Of a stretch of DNA of 64,000 nucleotides, positions 42,561 to 51,106 are shown one piece after another. Below the pieces are notes generated by a model. It searched no databases. It was not told where the DNA came from and worked only from the letters and a program-made list of their open reading frames with translations. Within the stretch, counting starts at the first letter, position 1. Each line of letters begins with the position of its first letter. The stretch spans positions 1 through 64,000 of the forward strand of contig JAIXOO010000023.1 in the NCBI GenBank assembly GCA_027486765.1, written 5' to 3'. A program made the translations under genes and the position numbers. The DNA is from Saprospiraceae bacterium. Its GTDB lineage: Bacteria > Bacteroidota > Bacteroidia > Chitinophagales > Saprospiraceae.

Positions 42561-44129
42561 ATGTTACACGAATTCGATATAAAAATGCTGCCCGCCGAAG
42601 CCAAAGACGAAACGGCCATCCGGCGCAAAGCAGCCAGTAAGTTAAATTTGCGGGAAGATCAAATCCAGGACTTACGCGTGCTGCGCCGCTCGGTAGATGC
42701 GCGGAGCAGCCAGCCCATTTTTTTGCTGCGCGTAGCCGTATATGTTGGCGAAGCGTATGAGGCCGAACCTGCCATCCTAGCCCAACTCAAATCGGTTGCC
42801 GATCGCCCCGCCGTGATCATTGTAGGCGCAGGCCCAGCGGGATACTTCGCGGCGATGGAATTGATTGAGCAAGGTTTGAAGCCCATCGTGCTGGATCGGG
42901 GCACCGATGTGCGCACCCGCCGACGGGATTTGCGGGCCATCCAGCAGTTTGGCCAAGTCAATCCCCATTCCAATTATTGCTTTGGCGAAGGAGGTGCCGG
43001 TACTTATTCCGACGGCAAACTCTATACCCGCTCCCACAAACGTGGCACCATCGACAAGGCCATGCAACTGCTGGTGGAACATGGAGCCTCTTCCGAAATC
43101 CTCGTTGACGCCTACCCACATATTGGTTCCAATAAATTGCCCAATATCGTGGCCAACATCCGGGCTACCATTGAGCACTACGGTGGGGAAGTGCATTTCG
43201 ACAGCTATGTCACCGATTTTATCCTGCACCAGGGGCAGATGTTGGGCGTAGTGGTCAATGAACAGCAAGAATACCGCGGGGAGGCCGTCATTTTGGCCAC
43301 TGGCCACTCTGCCCGCGACATTTATTACCTTTTGCACCGCCATCAGATTGCCATCGAAGCCAAACCCTTCGCCTTGGGTGTCCGCATTGAACATTCCCAA
43401 CAGCTGATCGATCGCATCCAATACCACCTGCCCGAGCGGGGCGAACATTTGCCTGCGGCCAGTTACAAGTTGGTCACCCAGGTAGCTGGACGAGGAGTTT
43501 TTTCATTCTGTATGTGCCCTGGTGGCCTGGTGGTACCTGCTGCAACCGCGCCTGGAGAAATCGTGGTGAATGGCATGTCCTTATCCCGTCGCGATTCGCC
43601 ATACGCCAACTCGGGTACTGTAGTCGCCATTGAAATGGAAGACCTGTTGCCCTTCGCCCAGCACGGCGTTTTTGCAGGCCTGGAATTCCAACGCAGTGTG
43701 GAACAAGCCATGTTCAAATTTGGCGATGGCAGCCAAAAAGCGCCAGCGCAACGTTTGACCGATTTTGTCAAAGGAAAAATATCGAGTGCCTTACCGGACT
43801 CTTCCTACATCCCGGGTTTAGTGCCTGCGCCCTTGCATGAGTTGCTCCCCGCAGCCATCTACAATCGCCTGCAACAAGGAGTTGCGGATTTTGGCCGCAA
43901 AATGAAAGGTTATTACACCGAAGACGCCAATGTGATTGGTACCGAAAGCCGGACCAGCTCTCCGATTCGCATTCCACGCAACGCCGAAACGTACATGCAT
44001 GAAGGGGTGCAGGGCTTGTTCCCTTGTGGCGAAGGCGCGGGGTATGCCGGTGGGATCATTTCAGCAGCGATGGATGGGCAAAATGTGGCGAAGGGGGTGA
44101 AGGTGTTTGTGGGAGGAGGCTTTAAATGA
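42561..44129 (+). CDS. FAD/NAD(P)-dependent oxidoreductase
   Basis: 522 residues. The first 85 residues are a small domain seen in this family, then the FAD Rossmann motif VIIVGAGPAGYFAAMELIE, the second FAD contact (GGAGTYSDGKLYTRSHKRG) and VILATGHSARDIY. The C-terminal GLFPCGEGAGYAGGIISAAM is the FAD-binding end. This is the family of uncharacterised large FAD-dependent dehydrogenases found widely in bacteria, annotated without a known substrate. It is separated from the small secreted gene by two hairpins and from ppdK by a terminator. Confidence 0.88.
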   Translation: MLHEFDIKMLPAEAKDETAIRRKAASKLNLREDQIQDLRVLRRSVDARSSQPIFLLRVAVYVGEAYEAEPAILAQLKSVADRPAVIIVGAGPAGYFAAMELIEQGLKPIVLDRGTDVRTRRRDLRAIQQFGQVNPHSNYCFGEGGAGTYSDGKLYTRSHKRGTIDKAMQLLVEHGASSEILVDAYPHIGSNKLPNIVANIRATIEHYGGEVHFDSYVTDFILHQGQMLGVVVNEQQEYRGEAVILATGHSARDIYYLLHRHQIAIEAKPFALGVRIEHSQQLIDRIQYHLPERGEHLPAASYKLVTQVAGRGVFSFCMCPGGLVVPAATAPGEIVVNGMSLSRRDSPYANSGTVVAIEMEDLLPFAQHGVFAGLEFQRSVEQAMFKFGDGSQKAPAQRLTDFVKGKISSALPDSSYIPGLVPAPLHELLPAAIYNRLQQGVADFGRKMKGYYTEDANVIGTESRTSSPIRIPRNAETYMHEGVQGLFPCGEGAGYAGGIISAAMDGQNVAKGVKVFVGGGFK

Positions 44130-44177
44130 TCAGGCAATCAGCAATAGCTCGATAATCATACCTCAAATCAAATAAAA

Positions 44178-44210
44178 ACCCACCCGAAGGTTCCAAACCT
44201 TAGGGTGGGT
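44178..44210 (-). terminator. Terminator of ppdK
   Basis: ACCCACCC (44178-44185) and GGGTGGGT (44203-44210) with AAGGTT/AACCTT inside form a strong stem. On the minus strand the T run TTTTTAT follows, so it terminates ppdK; the FAD gene converges here, too. Confidence 0.8.
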
Positions 44211-44256
44211 CAGTGAAGTCCAAATACTCAGCCCTTCAGAGCCAAGTCTCGCTATT

Positions 44257-47028
44257 TCATCCCACAGCCTCCAACTCCGGCTGCTGCTTCAGTTCCACCT
44301 TTTTCGGAGCTTCCTTGATCGCTGCCTGCGTCGCCGCCAAGCGTGCGATCGGCACCCGGAATGGAGAACAACTCACGTAGTCCAAACCACTCCGGTGGAA
44401 GAACTCAACCGAAGCCGGGTCACCGCCGTGTTCGCCACAAACCCCAAGTTCCAGGTCTGGCCGAACCGAACGACCTTTTTGCACGGCCATTTGTACCAGC
44501 ATGCCTACCCCTTTTTGGTCGATAGACTGGAATGGATCCTTTTCGTAGATGCCGTTTTTCAGGTAATGAGGCAGGAATTTCCCTGCGTCATCACGCGAGA
44601 AGCCCAAGGTCAATTGCGTAAGGTCGTTGGTGCCAAAAGAAAAGTACTCGGCCTGACTGCCCACGCTATCCGCGATCAGTGCTGCCCGTGGAGTTTCGAT
44701 CATGGTACCAACCAGGTAGTGGACCCTATCTTTACGCTCCGCAAAAACCATCTCTGCGGTACGTCGAATGACTGCGGCCTGCGCATTGTATTCGCGAACC
44801 GTACCAATCAGTGGAACCATGATTTCCGGTTTGACGGTAATTCCTTTGGCTTGTATGTTCAGTGCGGCCTCAAGGATGGCCCGGGTCTGCATTTCTGTAA
44901 TTTCGGGATAAGTGATTCCCAAACGGCAGCCCCGGTGGCCCATCATTGGATTGAATTCTTCCAATTCTTCGACGCGCATCTTGATTTTGCCCAGCGAAAC
45001 CCGCATTTCCTGTGCCATCACCTGTTGGCTGGCCTCATCGTGCGGTACAAACTCGTGCAGTGGTGGATCGAGCAAGCGAATGGTAACAGGCAGGTCGTGC
45101 ATTTCGCGGAAGATGGCTTCAAAGTCGCTGCGCTGCATCGGCAGTAGTTTGGCCAGGGCTTTGCGGCGACCAAATTCATCGTCGGCCAGAATCATTTCCC
45201 GCACCGCACGGATCCGGTCTCCCTCAAAGAACATGTGTTCGGTTCGGCAGAGCCCGATACCCGTAGCCCCAAATTCGCGAGCGATCAAGGCTTCCTCGGG
45301 CGTATCGGCGTTGGCCCGTACCTCCATGCGGCGGTATTTATCAGCGAGGGCCATGAGCATACCAAAGTCGCCACTGAGTTCAGCATTTTTGGTGGTTATT
45401 TGTCCATCGTATACTTCACCAGTAGAGCCATTGAGTGAAATCCAGTCCCCTTCGTGCCAGGTTTGCCCATCGATGGTCATCGTGCGGTTTTTGTAATCGA
45501 CGTGGATGGCACCCGCCCCCGAAACGCAGCATTTACCCATTCCACGAGCCACTACGGCAGCGTGTGAAGTCATACCACCACGGGCGGTGAGGATGCCTTT
45601 GGCCACGCTCATGCCCCGCAGGTCTTCGGGCGAGGTTTCCAGGCGTACCAAAATGACGGACTGACCATGTTTGGCCCATTCTTCGGCATCTTCGGCAAAA
45701 AAGACAATTTGACCCGTGGAGGCGCCGGGTGAGGCAGGGAGGCCACGGGCCAATACCTGTGCATTTTTCATGGCCTCGGTGTCAAAAATTGGGTGTAGCA
45801 ATTCATCCAGACGATGGGGATCTACCCGCAGCAAGGCCGTTTTTTCATCAATCATCTCTTGCTCCAACATTTCCATGGCAATACGAACCATAGCGGCGCC
45901 GGTGCGTTTGCCGTTGCGGGTTTGCAACATCCAGAGTTTTCCTTCCTGGATGGTGAATTCTACGTCCTGCATGTCTTTATAATGGTTTTCGAGCTTTGTT
46001 TCAGCTTCGACCAACTGTAAATACACTTCAGGCATTATTTCTTCCAGGGAAGGGTAATTGTTGCGACGTTCTTCTTCGCTGACACAAGCCAGTTGAGCCC
46101 AACGACGGGAGCCCTCCAGCGTAATCTGCTGCGGGGTACGAATCCCTGCTACGACGTCCTCTCCCTGGGCATTGACCAGGAATTCGCCGTTGAAGAGGTC
46201 TTCGCCAGTACCTGCATCGCGGGTGAAAGCTACGCCAGTTGCACTGGAATCGCCCAGGTTACCAAAAACCATGGCTTGTACGTTGACCGCAGTGCCCCAG
46301 GATTCGGGGATGTCATTCAATTCGCGGTAAACCTTGGCCCGGTTGTTGTTCCAACTTTCAAAGACAGCGAGTACGGCGCCCCAGAGTTGTTCCCAGGGAT
46401 CGGTAGGGAAATCGCGGCCCAAACGTGCGCGGATCAAAGATTTAAAGCGTTGAACAAGTTCACGCAAATCATTGGCATCCAAATCAGTATCTAGTATAAC
46501 GCCGCGCTCATCTTTGAGCATCTCAATGATGACTTCAAAGGGGTCATGGTCTTCTTTGGAAACGGGTTTTAGCCCCATCACCACATCGCCGTACATTTGT
46601 ACAAAGCGGCGGTAGGAGTCCCAGGCAAAACGTTCATTGCCCGTTTTGCGGGCCAGCCCTTCCACTGCACGATCGTTGATGCCCAGGTTCAGGATGGTAT
46701 CCATCATACCTGGCATGGAGGCACGGGCACCCGAACGCACGGACAAAAGGAGCGGATCGTCGTCGTTGCCAAAGGTTTTCCCCATTTCTTTTTCCAGCAA
46801 GGCAACTCCCGCTTCAACCTCAGCTTTGACGAGGTTCAATACGTAGTCCTTGCCTTTTTTGGTGTATTCAGTACAGGCTTCGGTCGTAATGGTAAATCCG
46901 GGGGGAACCACAATTCCCAAGCGGCACATTTCGGCTAGGTTGGCGCCTTTTCCACCGAGTAAATTCTTCATGGAGGCTTCGCCCTCCGTCCTGGAGGCGC
47001 TGAAGACGTAGACATACTTCTGTTGCAT
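44257..47028 (-). CDS. ppdK: Pyruvate, phosphate dikinase
   Basis: 923 residues. N-terminal ATP-grasp domain (GGKGANLAEM near residue 27), the swivelling phospho-histidine domain with GGMTSHAAVVARGMG (H489), and a C-terminal PEP/pyruvate TIM barrel with GIGLCRTEHMFF, GTNDLTQL and GVCGEHGGDP. All main motifs are intact. The enzyme interconverts pyruvate, ATP and phosphate with PEP, AMP and pyrophosphate, allowing gluconeogenesis or reversible glycolysis. Slightly longer than the bacterial norm (about 880-900). A large inverted repeat lies 29 bases before the start. Confidence 0.97.
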   Translation of the reverse strand: MQQKYVYVFSASRTEGEASMKNLLGGKGANLAEMCRLGIVVPPGFTITTEACTEYTKKGKDYVLNLVKAEVEAGVALLEKEMGKTFGNDDDPLLLSVRSGARASMPGMMDTILNLGINDRAVEGLARKTGNERFAWDSYRRFVQMYGDVVMGLKPVSKEDHDPFEVIIEMLKDERGVILDTDLDANDLRELVQRFKSLIRARLGRDFPTDPWEQLWGAVLAVFESWNNNRAKVYRELNDIPESWGTAVNVQAMVFGNLGDSSATGVAFTRDAGTGEDLFNGEFLVNAQGEDVVAGIRTPQQITLEGSRRWAQLACVSEEERRNNYPSLEEIMPEVYLQLVEAETKLENHYKDMQDVEFTIQEGKLWMLQTRNGKRTGAAMVRIAMEMLEQEMIDEKTALLRVDPHRLDELLHPIFDTEAMKNAQVLARGLPASPGASTGQIVFFAEDAEEWAKHGQSVILVRLETSPEDLRGMSVAKGILTARGGMTSHAAVVARGMGKCCVSGAGAIHVDYKNRTMTIDGQTWHEGDWISLNGSTGEVYDGQITTKNAELSGDFGMLMALADKYRRMEVRANADTPEEALIAREFGATGIGLCRTEHMFFEGDRIRAVREMILADDEFGRRKALAKLLPMQRSDFEAIFREMHDLPVTIRLLDPPLHEFVPHDEASQQVMAQEMRVSLGKIKMRVEELEEFNPMMGHRGCRLGITYPEITEMQTRAILEAALNIQAKGITVKPEIMVPLIGTVREYNAQAAVIRRTAEMVFAERKDRVHYLVGTMIETPRAALIADSVGSQAEYFSFGTNDLTQLTLGFSRDDAGKFLPHYLKNGIYEKDPFQSIDQKGVGMLVQMAVQKGRSVRPDLELGVCGEHGGDPASVEFFHRSGLDYVSCSPFRVPIARLAATQAAIKEAPKKVELKQQPELEAVG

Positions 47029-47056
47029 AGCTTGACAAATGATGTAGTCTGATTCA

Positions 47057-47170
47057 GGGGCGAAAAAAATAAATTGTTCATTTTGCCAAAGGATTAGATA
47101 AGTAAACGTTTCATTTCAAGTGTCTTATCTAATCCTTTGGCTCAAGAAAAATGAACATTTATTTTTGCCC
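47057..47170. repeat. Large imperfect inverted repeat upstream of ppdK
   Basis: Inner arms CCAAAGGATTAGATAAG (47086-47102) and its inverse (47124-47140) are perfect over 17 bases. Outer arms 47057-47084 and 47146-47170 (GGGGCGAAAAAAATAAATTG and its inverse) pair with a few mismatches and one indel. The total is about 114 bases and ends in GGGGC/GCCCC. It could be a miniature transposon-like remnant or a cis-regulatory hairpin in the ppdK leader. Confidence 0.65.
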
Positions 47171-47310
47171 CACTATTAATGATATCGATGTCTAAGCTAT
47201 GAGGTTTACAAATCTTAAAAAAGGAGGGATGTCATGCGGAAAATTGAATAAAGTCAGTACATTGTCCAAGTAACCTTTTGTTCATAAAGTCTAATGACCA
47301 AATCCTCGAC

Positions 47311-47730
47311 ATGAAAGCCATTATGGACCTCATCGGTCGCATGTGTATCTCGCTGATTTTTTTCTATGAAGCCTACGACTCCATCATGTATGCCAAGGCA
47401 ACCAAGCAAATGATGACCGATTATGGCTTGGTGTGGCGACAAGATTTACTCTTTTATGGCGCTGTAGTGGCCTTGGTTTTGGGTAGTATTTTGGTGCTGA
47501 TTGGGTATCGGGCCAGTTTGGGTGCTTTTTTGTTGCTGGCCTATTGGATTCCTGTTACCCTTATTGTACATTCGTTCTGGAATGATGCGCCAGAATTGCG
47601 CCGGATGGAATCCATTCACTTTATGAAAAACGTCGCCATTACTGGAGGCCTCCTTTCGGTACTGGTCAATGGGAGTGGAAAAATCAGCATTCGCCGCTTG
47701 TTTGCTACTTTTCGGGTACGGAATGCATGA
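47311..47730 (+). CDS. DoxX-family membrane protein
   Basis: 139 residues from the ATG at 47311; a TTG at 47278 adds an N-terminal extension without support. Four membrane helices (about 5-22, 44-62, 67-85, 103-120) with the phrase RMCISLIFFYEAYDSIM and WNDAPELRRMESIHFMKNVAITG, the DoxX/SURF4-like pattern. The role is unclear; some members accompany thiosulfate or quinone oxidases. Followed by a probable terminator and the LytTR gene. Confidence 0.75.
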   Translation: MKAIMDLIGRMCISLIFFYEAYDSIMYAKATKQMMTDYGLVWRQDLLFYGAVVALVLGSILVLIGYRASLGAFLLLAYWIPVTLIVHSFWNDAPELRRMESIHFMKNVAITGGLLSVLVNGSGKISIRRLFATFRVRNA

Positions 47731-47743
47731 ATAGTCGGTTCAG

Positions 47744-47793
47744 ACAGAGAAATTTATTTTTTTCATATATAAAACCCTTTTCTCTGTTTTTTT
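47744..47793 (+). terminator. Probable terminator after the DoxX gene
   Basis: ACAGAGAAA (47744-47752) pairs with TTTCTCTGT (47779-47787), then a T run. The 26-base loop is long. A TATCTTTA resembling a -7 box for the LytTR gene begins about 47795. Confidence 0.45.
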
Positions 47794-47865
47794 GTATCTT
47801 TACGAGTACCCGATCGGTTGTTAATCGTTCATTCAGGATATTTACTTCTAAAAAAAGCGACAAAC

Positions 47866-48633
47866 GTGATTAAGGCAATAATCGTTGAAGACGAGATTAA
47901 AGGAAGGAATAATCTCAAGAATTTGCTCAAACAACACTGCGAGCAGGTTGAAATCATTGGGGAAGCCGGAACCAACTCCGAGGCTTTGGTGCTGTTGTCG
48001 GATGAGACAATTGAGCCAGATGTCGCCTTTTTAGACATTAGTCTTCCCGACGGACTGATATTTCAAATGCTCAGTCAGTTGGAAAATTTAGATTTTGAGA
48101 TTATATTTGTCACAGCTTACGAAGAGTACGCCATCAAAGCCTGTGAATACAGCTCGATTGGCTACATTCTAAAGCCGATTGATCCCGACGCGCTAAAAGA
48201 AGCCGTCAGCCGGATTCGTATCCGTACCCGCAATCAAATGGATAAGCGACTGGAAATTTTCAGCGCTTATTACAACAACCCCAATGCTTTTTCAAAAATG
48301 AGCATTTCTGCTGTAGACGGCATCTACTTTGTCAACATCAAGGACATTGTACGCTTCGAAGCAGAAGACAATTATACCCACATCTACCTCAGCGGCAGTG
48401 AAAGAATCACTGCATCCCGCACAATCAAATCCTACGAAGATTTGTTAGCTCCCTTCAATTTTTACAGGGTACACAAACGCCATGTAATCAATTTGAACTA
48501 CATGCGTAAGTTTGTGAAAGGGGAAGGAGGCTTCGTGATTATGGATGACAACATCAAGATCGAAGTTTCCCGTCGGCGCCGACCTGCATTTATGGAACAA
48601 CTCCGTAGATTACAGGAAGGACCGGTACAGTAG
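47866..48633 (+). CDS. Orphan LytTR response regulator
   Basis: 255 residues from a GTG at 47866, where IKAIIVEDE begins; an earlier TTG at 47818 is less likely. Receiver with EDE near the N-terminus and phospho-Asp in VAFLDISLPDGL, then a LytTR DNA-binding domain (about 145-250) with FYRVHKRHVINLNYM. No kinase is adjacent, unlike the two other LytTR genes here, so its partner is elsewhere. The next gene downstream encodes a double-glycine-leader peptide; LytTR regulators control many peptide-based signalling or bacteriocin systems, which makes the peptide gene a candidate target. Confidence 0.9.
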   Translation: MIKAIIVEDEIKGRNNLKNLLKQHCEQVEIIGEAGTNSEALVLLSDETIEPDVAFLDISLPDGLIFQMLSQLENLDFEIIFVTAYEEYAIKACEYSSIGYILKPIDPDALKEAVSRIRIRTRNQMDKRLEIFSAYYNNPNAFSKMSISAVDGIYFVNIKDIVRFEAEDNYTHIYLSGSERITASRTIKSYEDLLAPFNFYRVHKRHVINLNYMRKFVKGEGGFVIMDDNIKIEVSRRRRPAFMEQLRRLQEGPVQ

Positions 48634-48704
48634 GTACAAAAAATGGAATTTTTTCATTTTTTTTTACCTCGAAAAATCTCCTGAAAACTTAATTTTGGCA
48701 GGGT

Positions 48705-48750
48705 TTGTAGCTTGCATACAAGGTGGCGTCTTGTAGTTGTCTATACAACT
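48705..48750 (+). promoter_or_regulatory. Tandem palindromic elements upstream of the peptide gene
   Basis: TTGTAGCTTGCATACAA (48705-48721) and TTGTAGTTGTCTATACAA (48731-48748) are near copies, 26 bp apart, each with TTGTA and TACAA at the ends. The second includes AGTTGT-CTAT-ACAACT (48735-48750), a perfect 6-bp palindrome. They sit between the LytTR gene and the peptide, 105-150 bases before its ATG. Confidence 0.55.
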
Positions 48751-48854
48751 TCAGGACAAATTGACGTTTATTACTTGGTACTTTGGGGTAGTGTTCTTAA
48801 CTTTCGCAATAGGAACCGATTTAAGCAATTTTTTATCCCATAAAACGCACTCAT

Positions 48855-49004
48855 ATGGGAAAACCAAAAGATGAAAAAAAGAACCTGGACGACCTGAAAA
48901 AAGACCTTAAAACCGTCAAGAAAGAGGATATGAAAAAGATCACTGGCGGTAAAAAGGATGGGAAGAACTGGAACAATGGCTGTGGGGGAATTATCCCGCA
49001 ATAG
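48855..49004 (+). CDS. Double-glycine-leader small peptide (putative RiPP/bacteriocin-like precursor)
   Basis: A 49-residue reading frame too short for routine calling. It opens MGKPKDEKKNLDDLKKDLK and continues through VKKEDMKKITGG (GG at residues 31-32) to a 17-residue core, KKDGKNWNNGCGGIIPQ, with a single Cys. A long Lys/Asp/Glu/Leu-rich helical leader ending in a GG cleavage site is typical of peptides exported and trimmed by C39-peptidase ABC transporters. The core is basic and Gly/Asn-rich. No transporter, modifying enzyme or immunity gene is adjacent, so export would use a pump encoded elsewhere. A strong terminator follows 39 bases later. Candidate role: secreted signal or bacteriocin. 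It has not been named here because it was not recognised. Confidence 0.65.
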   Translation: MGKPKDEKKNLDDLKKDLKTVKKEDMKKITGGKKDGKNWNNGCGGIIPQ

Positions 49005-49043
49005 ACTACGTTTCAAATGTCCGAACGCTGTTCTTACCAACGG

Positions 49044-49080
49044 AAAAACCTCCTGCAAACATTTGTTACAGGAGGTTTTT
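49044..49080. terminator. Bidirectional terminator after the peptide gene
   Basis: AAAAACCTCCTG (49044-49055) and CAGGAGGTTTTT (49069-49080) form a perfect 12-bp stem with A and T tracts. It serves both the peptide gene and the convergent T9SS gene. Confidence 0.92.
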
Positions 49081-49109
49081 CTATTTCACATGGATAGAAT
49101 AACGACTAT

Positions 49110-50783
49110 TTAAAGCTTGACAAAAGATGCGCGTTGTCCGTCTTGGGTAATGAGCCAATAACGACCTACCCCCAGCGCTTGTACGTCTAATTCGCTACGC
49201 GTGGTACTTTCTTGTACCATCCGGCCCACTGCATCATAGATGCGGATGCGGGTTGCTTCGTTCAAACCCATCAAATAGAGTTTTTCTCGCACCGGATTTG
49301 GAAAGAACTGCAATTCTCGGTAAGCAATATCTCTGGTTGAAGTCATGGTGCTTACCGTGAGGTTGATTACCTTACTTTCCTTCGGTTCATCGATGTCGTC
49401 CCAGGTTTTTGCTTTCAATTTGTGGACTCCCAAGGGCAGATTATTGAGTGTGATGGCGTAAGGGGGCTGTCCGTCCTCACCCACTTTTACATCATTCAGG
49501 TAAAGCTCTACTTTGATGATTTCCCCATCGGGGTCATTCGCATCTAACTTGACTGTTAAGGGCCTGCTCTGTAGAATTGTGGTGTCTTTGGTCGGGTTTT
49601 GGAAGAGTAGATTGGGGGGGGCATTGACAATGACCGCTACGGGAGACGATGTACTGGATGCACCAAAGTTGTCAAAGGCTTTGGCCGCATAAATGTAGCC
49701 CCCCGAGCTTAAATTGTTGATAATGAAGGTAAAAGGAGAATCGTTGTCCTCTCCTAGTTTTTCACCGTTTTGCCAAAATTCCACTCGACTTACCACGCCA
49801 TCAGCGTCACTAGTGCTCACTTGTAGGGTCAGTACACTACCGGGAGTGTATTTTGCCCCGGTACTGGGACTGGCAATGGCCACAATGGGTGGAGCGTTGA
49901 TGACAAAATTGAGGGGACTAGAAGCAGCAATACCGCCCAAATCATCCGTAGCTCGCGCAAAAAAACTGTAATTGCCATAAGTATTGCCAGCGTATTCGTA
50001 TTCGTAAGGTGCGATGCTGTCTTCCCCTACCTTGGCATTGTTCAGGTAAAACTCCACCTTTTTTATACTGCCATCGGGATCGGTGGCACTTACCTCAAAG
50101 TTAAGGGTAGAAAACAATGGATAAGTGTTGCCATTCTGAGGGCCACCGACCTGAACCACTGGCACTGCATTGACCAGAACGGCGGCAGGTGTAGATATGC
50201 CCGAGCCACCTCGCGAGTCAAAAGCTTGAACTGCAAAAAAATAAGGTCCGGGCGTCAGGTTGCTCAAAGACAAGGAATAAGGGGCAATAGAGTCTTCTCC
50301 TACCACAATCCCATTTTGCAAAAATGCGACCTTGGTGATTCTGTCGTCGGTATCACCTACTCTGGCCAGTAAGATCAAATTTGCAGTGCCTTGGAAAATG
50401 CTGTTGTTGGTTGGAGTGCTCAAAAAAGCAAATGGTTGAGCATTGACAGTAACGGAAATTGCGGTAGAGACTTTGGAAGCCCCCTTGTTGTCGAAAGCTT
50501 TAGCAGTAAAGCTGTATACACCCGGAGGCGTAAACCCTAGCTGGTAATCAAAGGGTGCATCACTAGCCTCGCCGATTAGTTGCCCATCCTGGTAAAATTC
50601 TACTTTGTCGATGGTTCCATCTGGATCGTTGGCATTGGCTGTGAGGCCGATGGTTTGACCCTGCTGGAAAATGGTACCATTGGCAGGAGCAATCAGTGTT
50701 ACTGTAGGCGTAAGGTTTTGAGCATGACATAAATAGACGCATAATAGTGCTGGGAACAGTGCACTAAAGTTCTTGGTGTGCAT
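49110..50783 (-). CDS. Secreted protein with five Ig-like repeats and T9SS sorting domain
   Basis: 557 residues. Signal peptide about 1-21. Five tandem Ig-like (Big/cadherin-like) repeats of about 90 residues fill 25-480; each carries NDPDGTIDKVEFYQDGQLIGE-like and APFDYQL then YSFTAKAFDNKGA sequence. The last 75 residues (FFPNPVREKLYLMG to RASFVKL) are a T9SS type A domain. The protein is exported to the surface or secreted, and the repeats suggest adhesion or an architectural role without catalysis. It converges with the peptide gene. Confidence 0.9.
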   Translation of the reverse strand: MHTKNFSALFPALLCVYLCHAQNLTPTVTLIAPANGTIFQQGQTIGLTANANDPDGTIDKVEFYQDGQLIGEASDAPFDYQLGFTPPGVYSFTAKAFDNKGASKVSTAISVTVNAQPFAFLSTPTNNSIFQGTANLILLARVGDTDDRITKVAFLQNGIVVGEDSIAPYSLSLSNLTPGPYFFAVQAFDSRGGSGISTPAAVLVNAVPVVQVGGPQNGNTYPLFSTLNFEVSATDPDGSIKKVEFYLNNAKVGEDSIAPYEYEYAGNTYGNYSFFARATDDLGGIAASSPLNFVINAPPIVAIASPSTGAKYTPGSVLTLQVSTSDADGVVSRVEFWQNGEKLGEDNDSPFTFIINNLSSGGYIYAAKAFDNFGASSTSSPVAVIVNAPPNLLFQNPTKDTTILQSRPLTVKLDANDPDGEIIKVELYLNDVKVGEDGQPPYAITLNNLPLGVHKLKAKTWDDIDEPKESKVINLTVSTMTSTRDIAYRELQFFPNPVREKLYLMGLNEATRIRIYDAVGRMVQESTTRSELDVQALGVGRYWLITQDGQRASFVKL

Positions 50784-51106
50784 AAAATTTGTTTTTGGTT
50801 TGAGGTCAGGAGATAAGGGGTCTCGTGCCTCTTTGTCATAAATCTATGACGCAATTTACAACAGAAAATTAGAACCTTAAATAGTTGAATATTTTGTATG
50901 AGAGAAAAAATAAAAAACTAATTGATAAGTAATAGAGTATGAGGTAAACAGAAGAGATATTGACAAAAAAAGAATGTGTTTAGGTCAAATGCAAAGTGCG
51001 TAGTATATTTGCAAGCAGCGCATGTTGTCTCCCGGCCGTTTTGAAAATATTGAAGCCAAGGAGGCCAGTCATTGGCTGGTAGCAAATAACCCAAAAATGA
51101 ATATTT
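50784..51106. other. Intergenic region with one probable promoter
   Basis: AT-rich, no gene seen. TATATTTG at 51004-51011 matches the -7 box and would serve the lipoprotein gene at 51107; a matching -33 element is weak. The left end holds the leader of the T9SS gene. Confidence 0.55.

Noticed and set aside
44395-45147. A 250-codon plus-strand open frame within ppdK
   Set aside because: ppdK is complete on the other strand; this frame has no signature.
48855-49004. Lasso, lanthipeptide or other specific RiPP class for the small peptide
   Set aside because: No modifying enzyme is adjacent and the core has just one Cys, so no class can be named.
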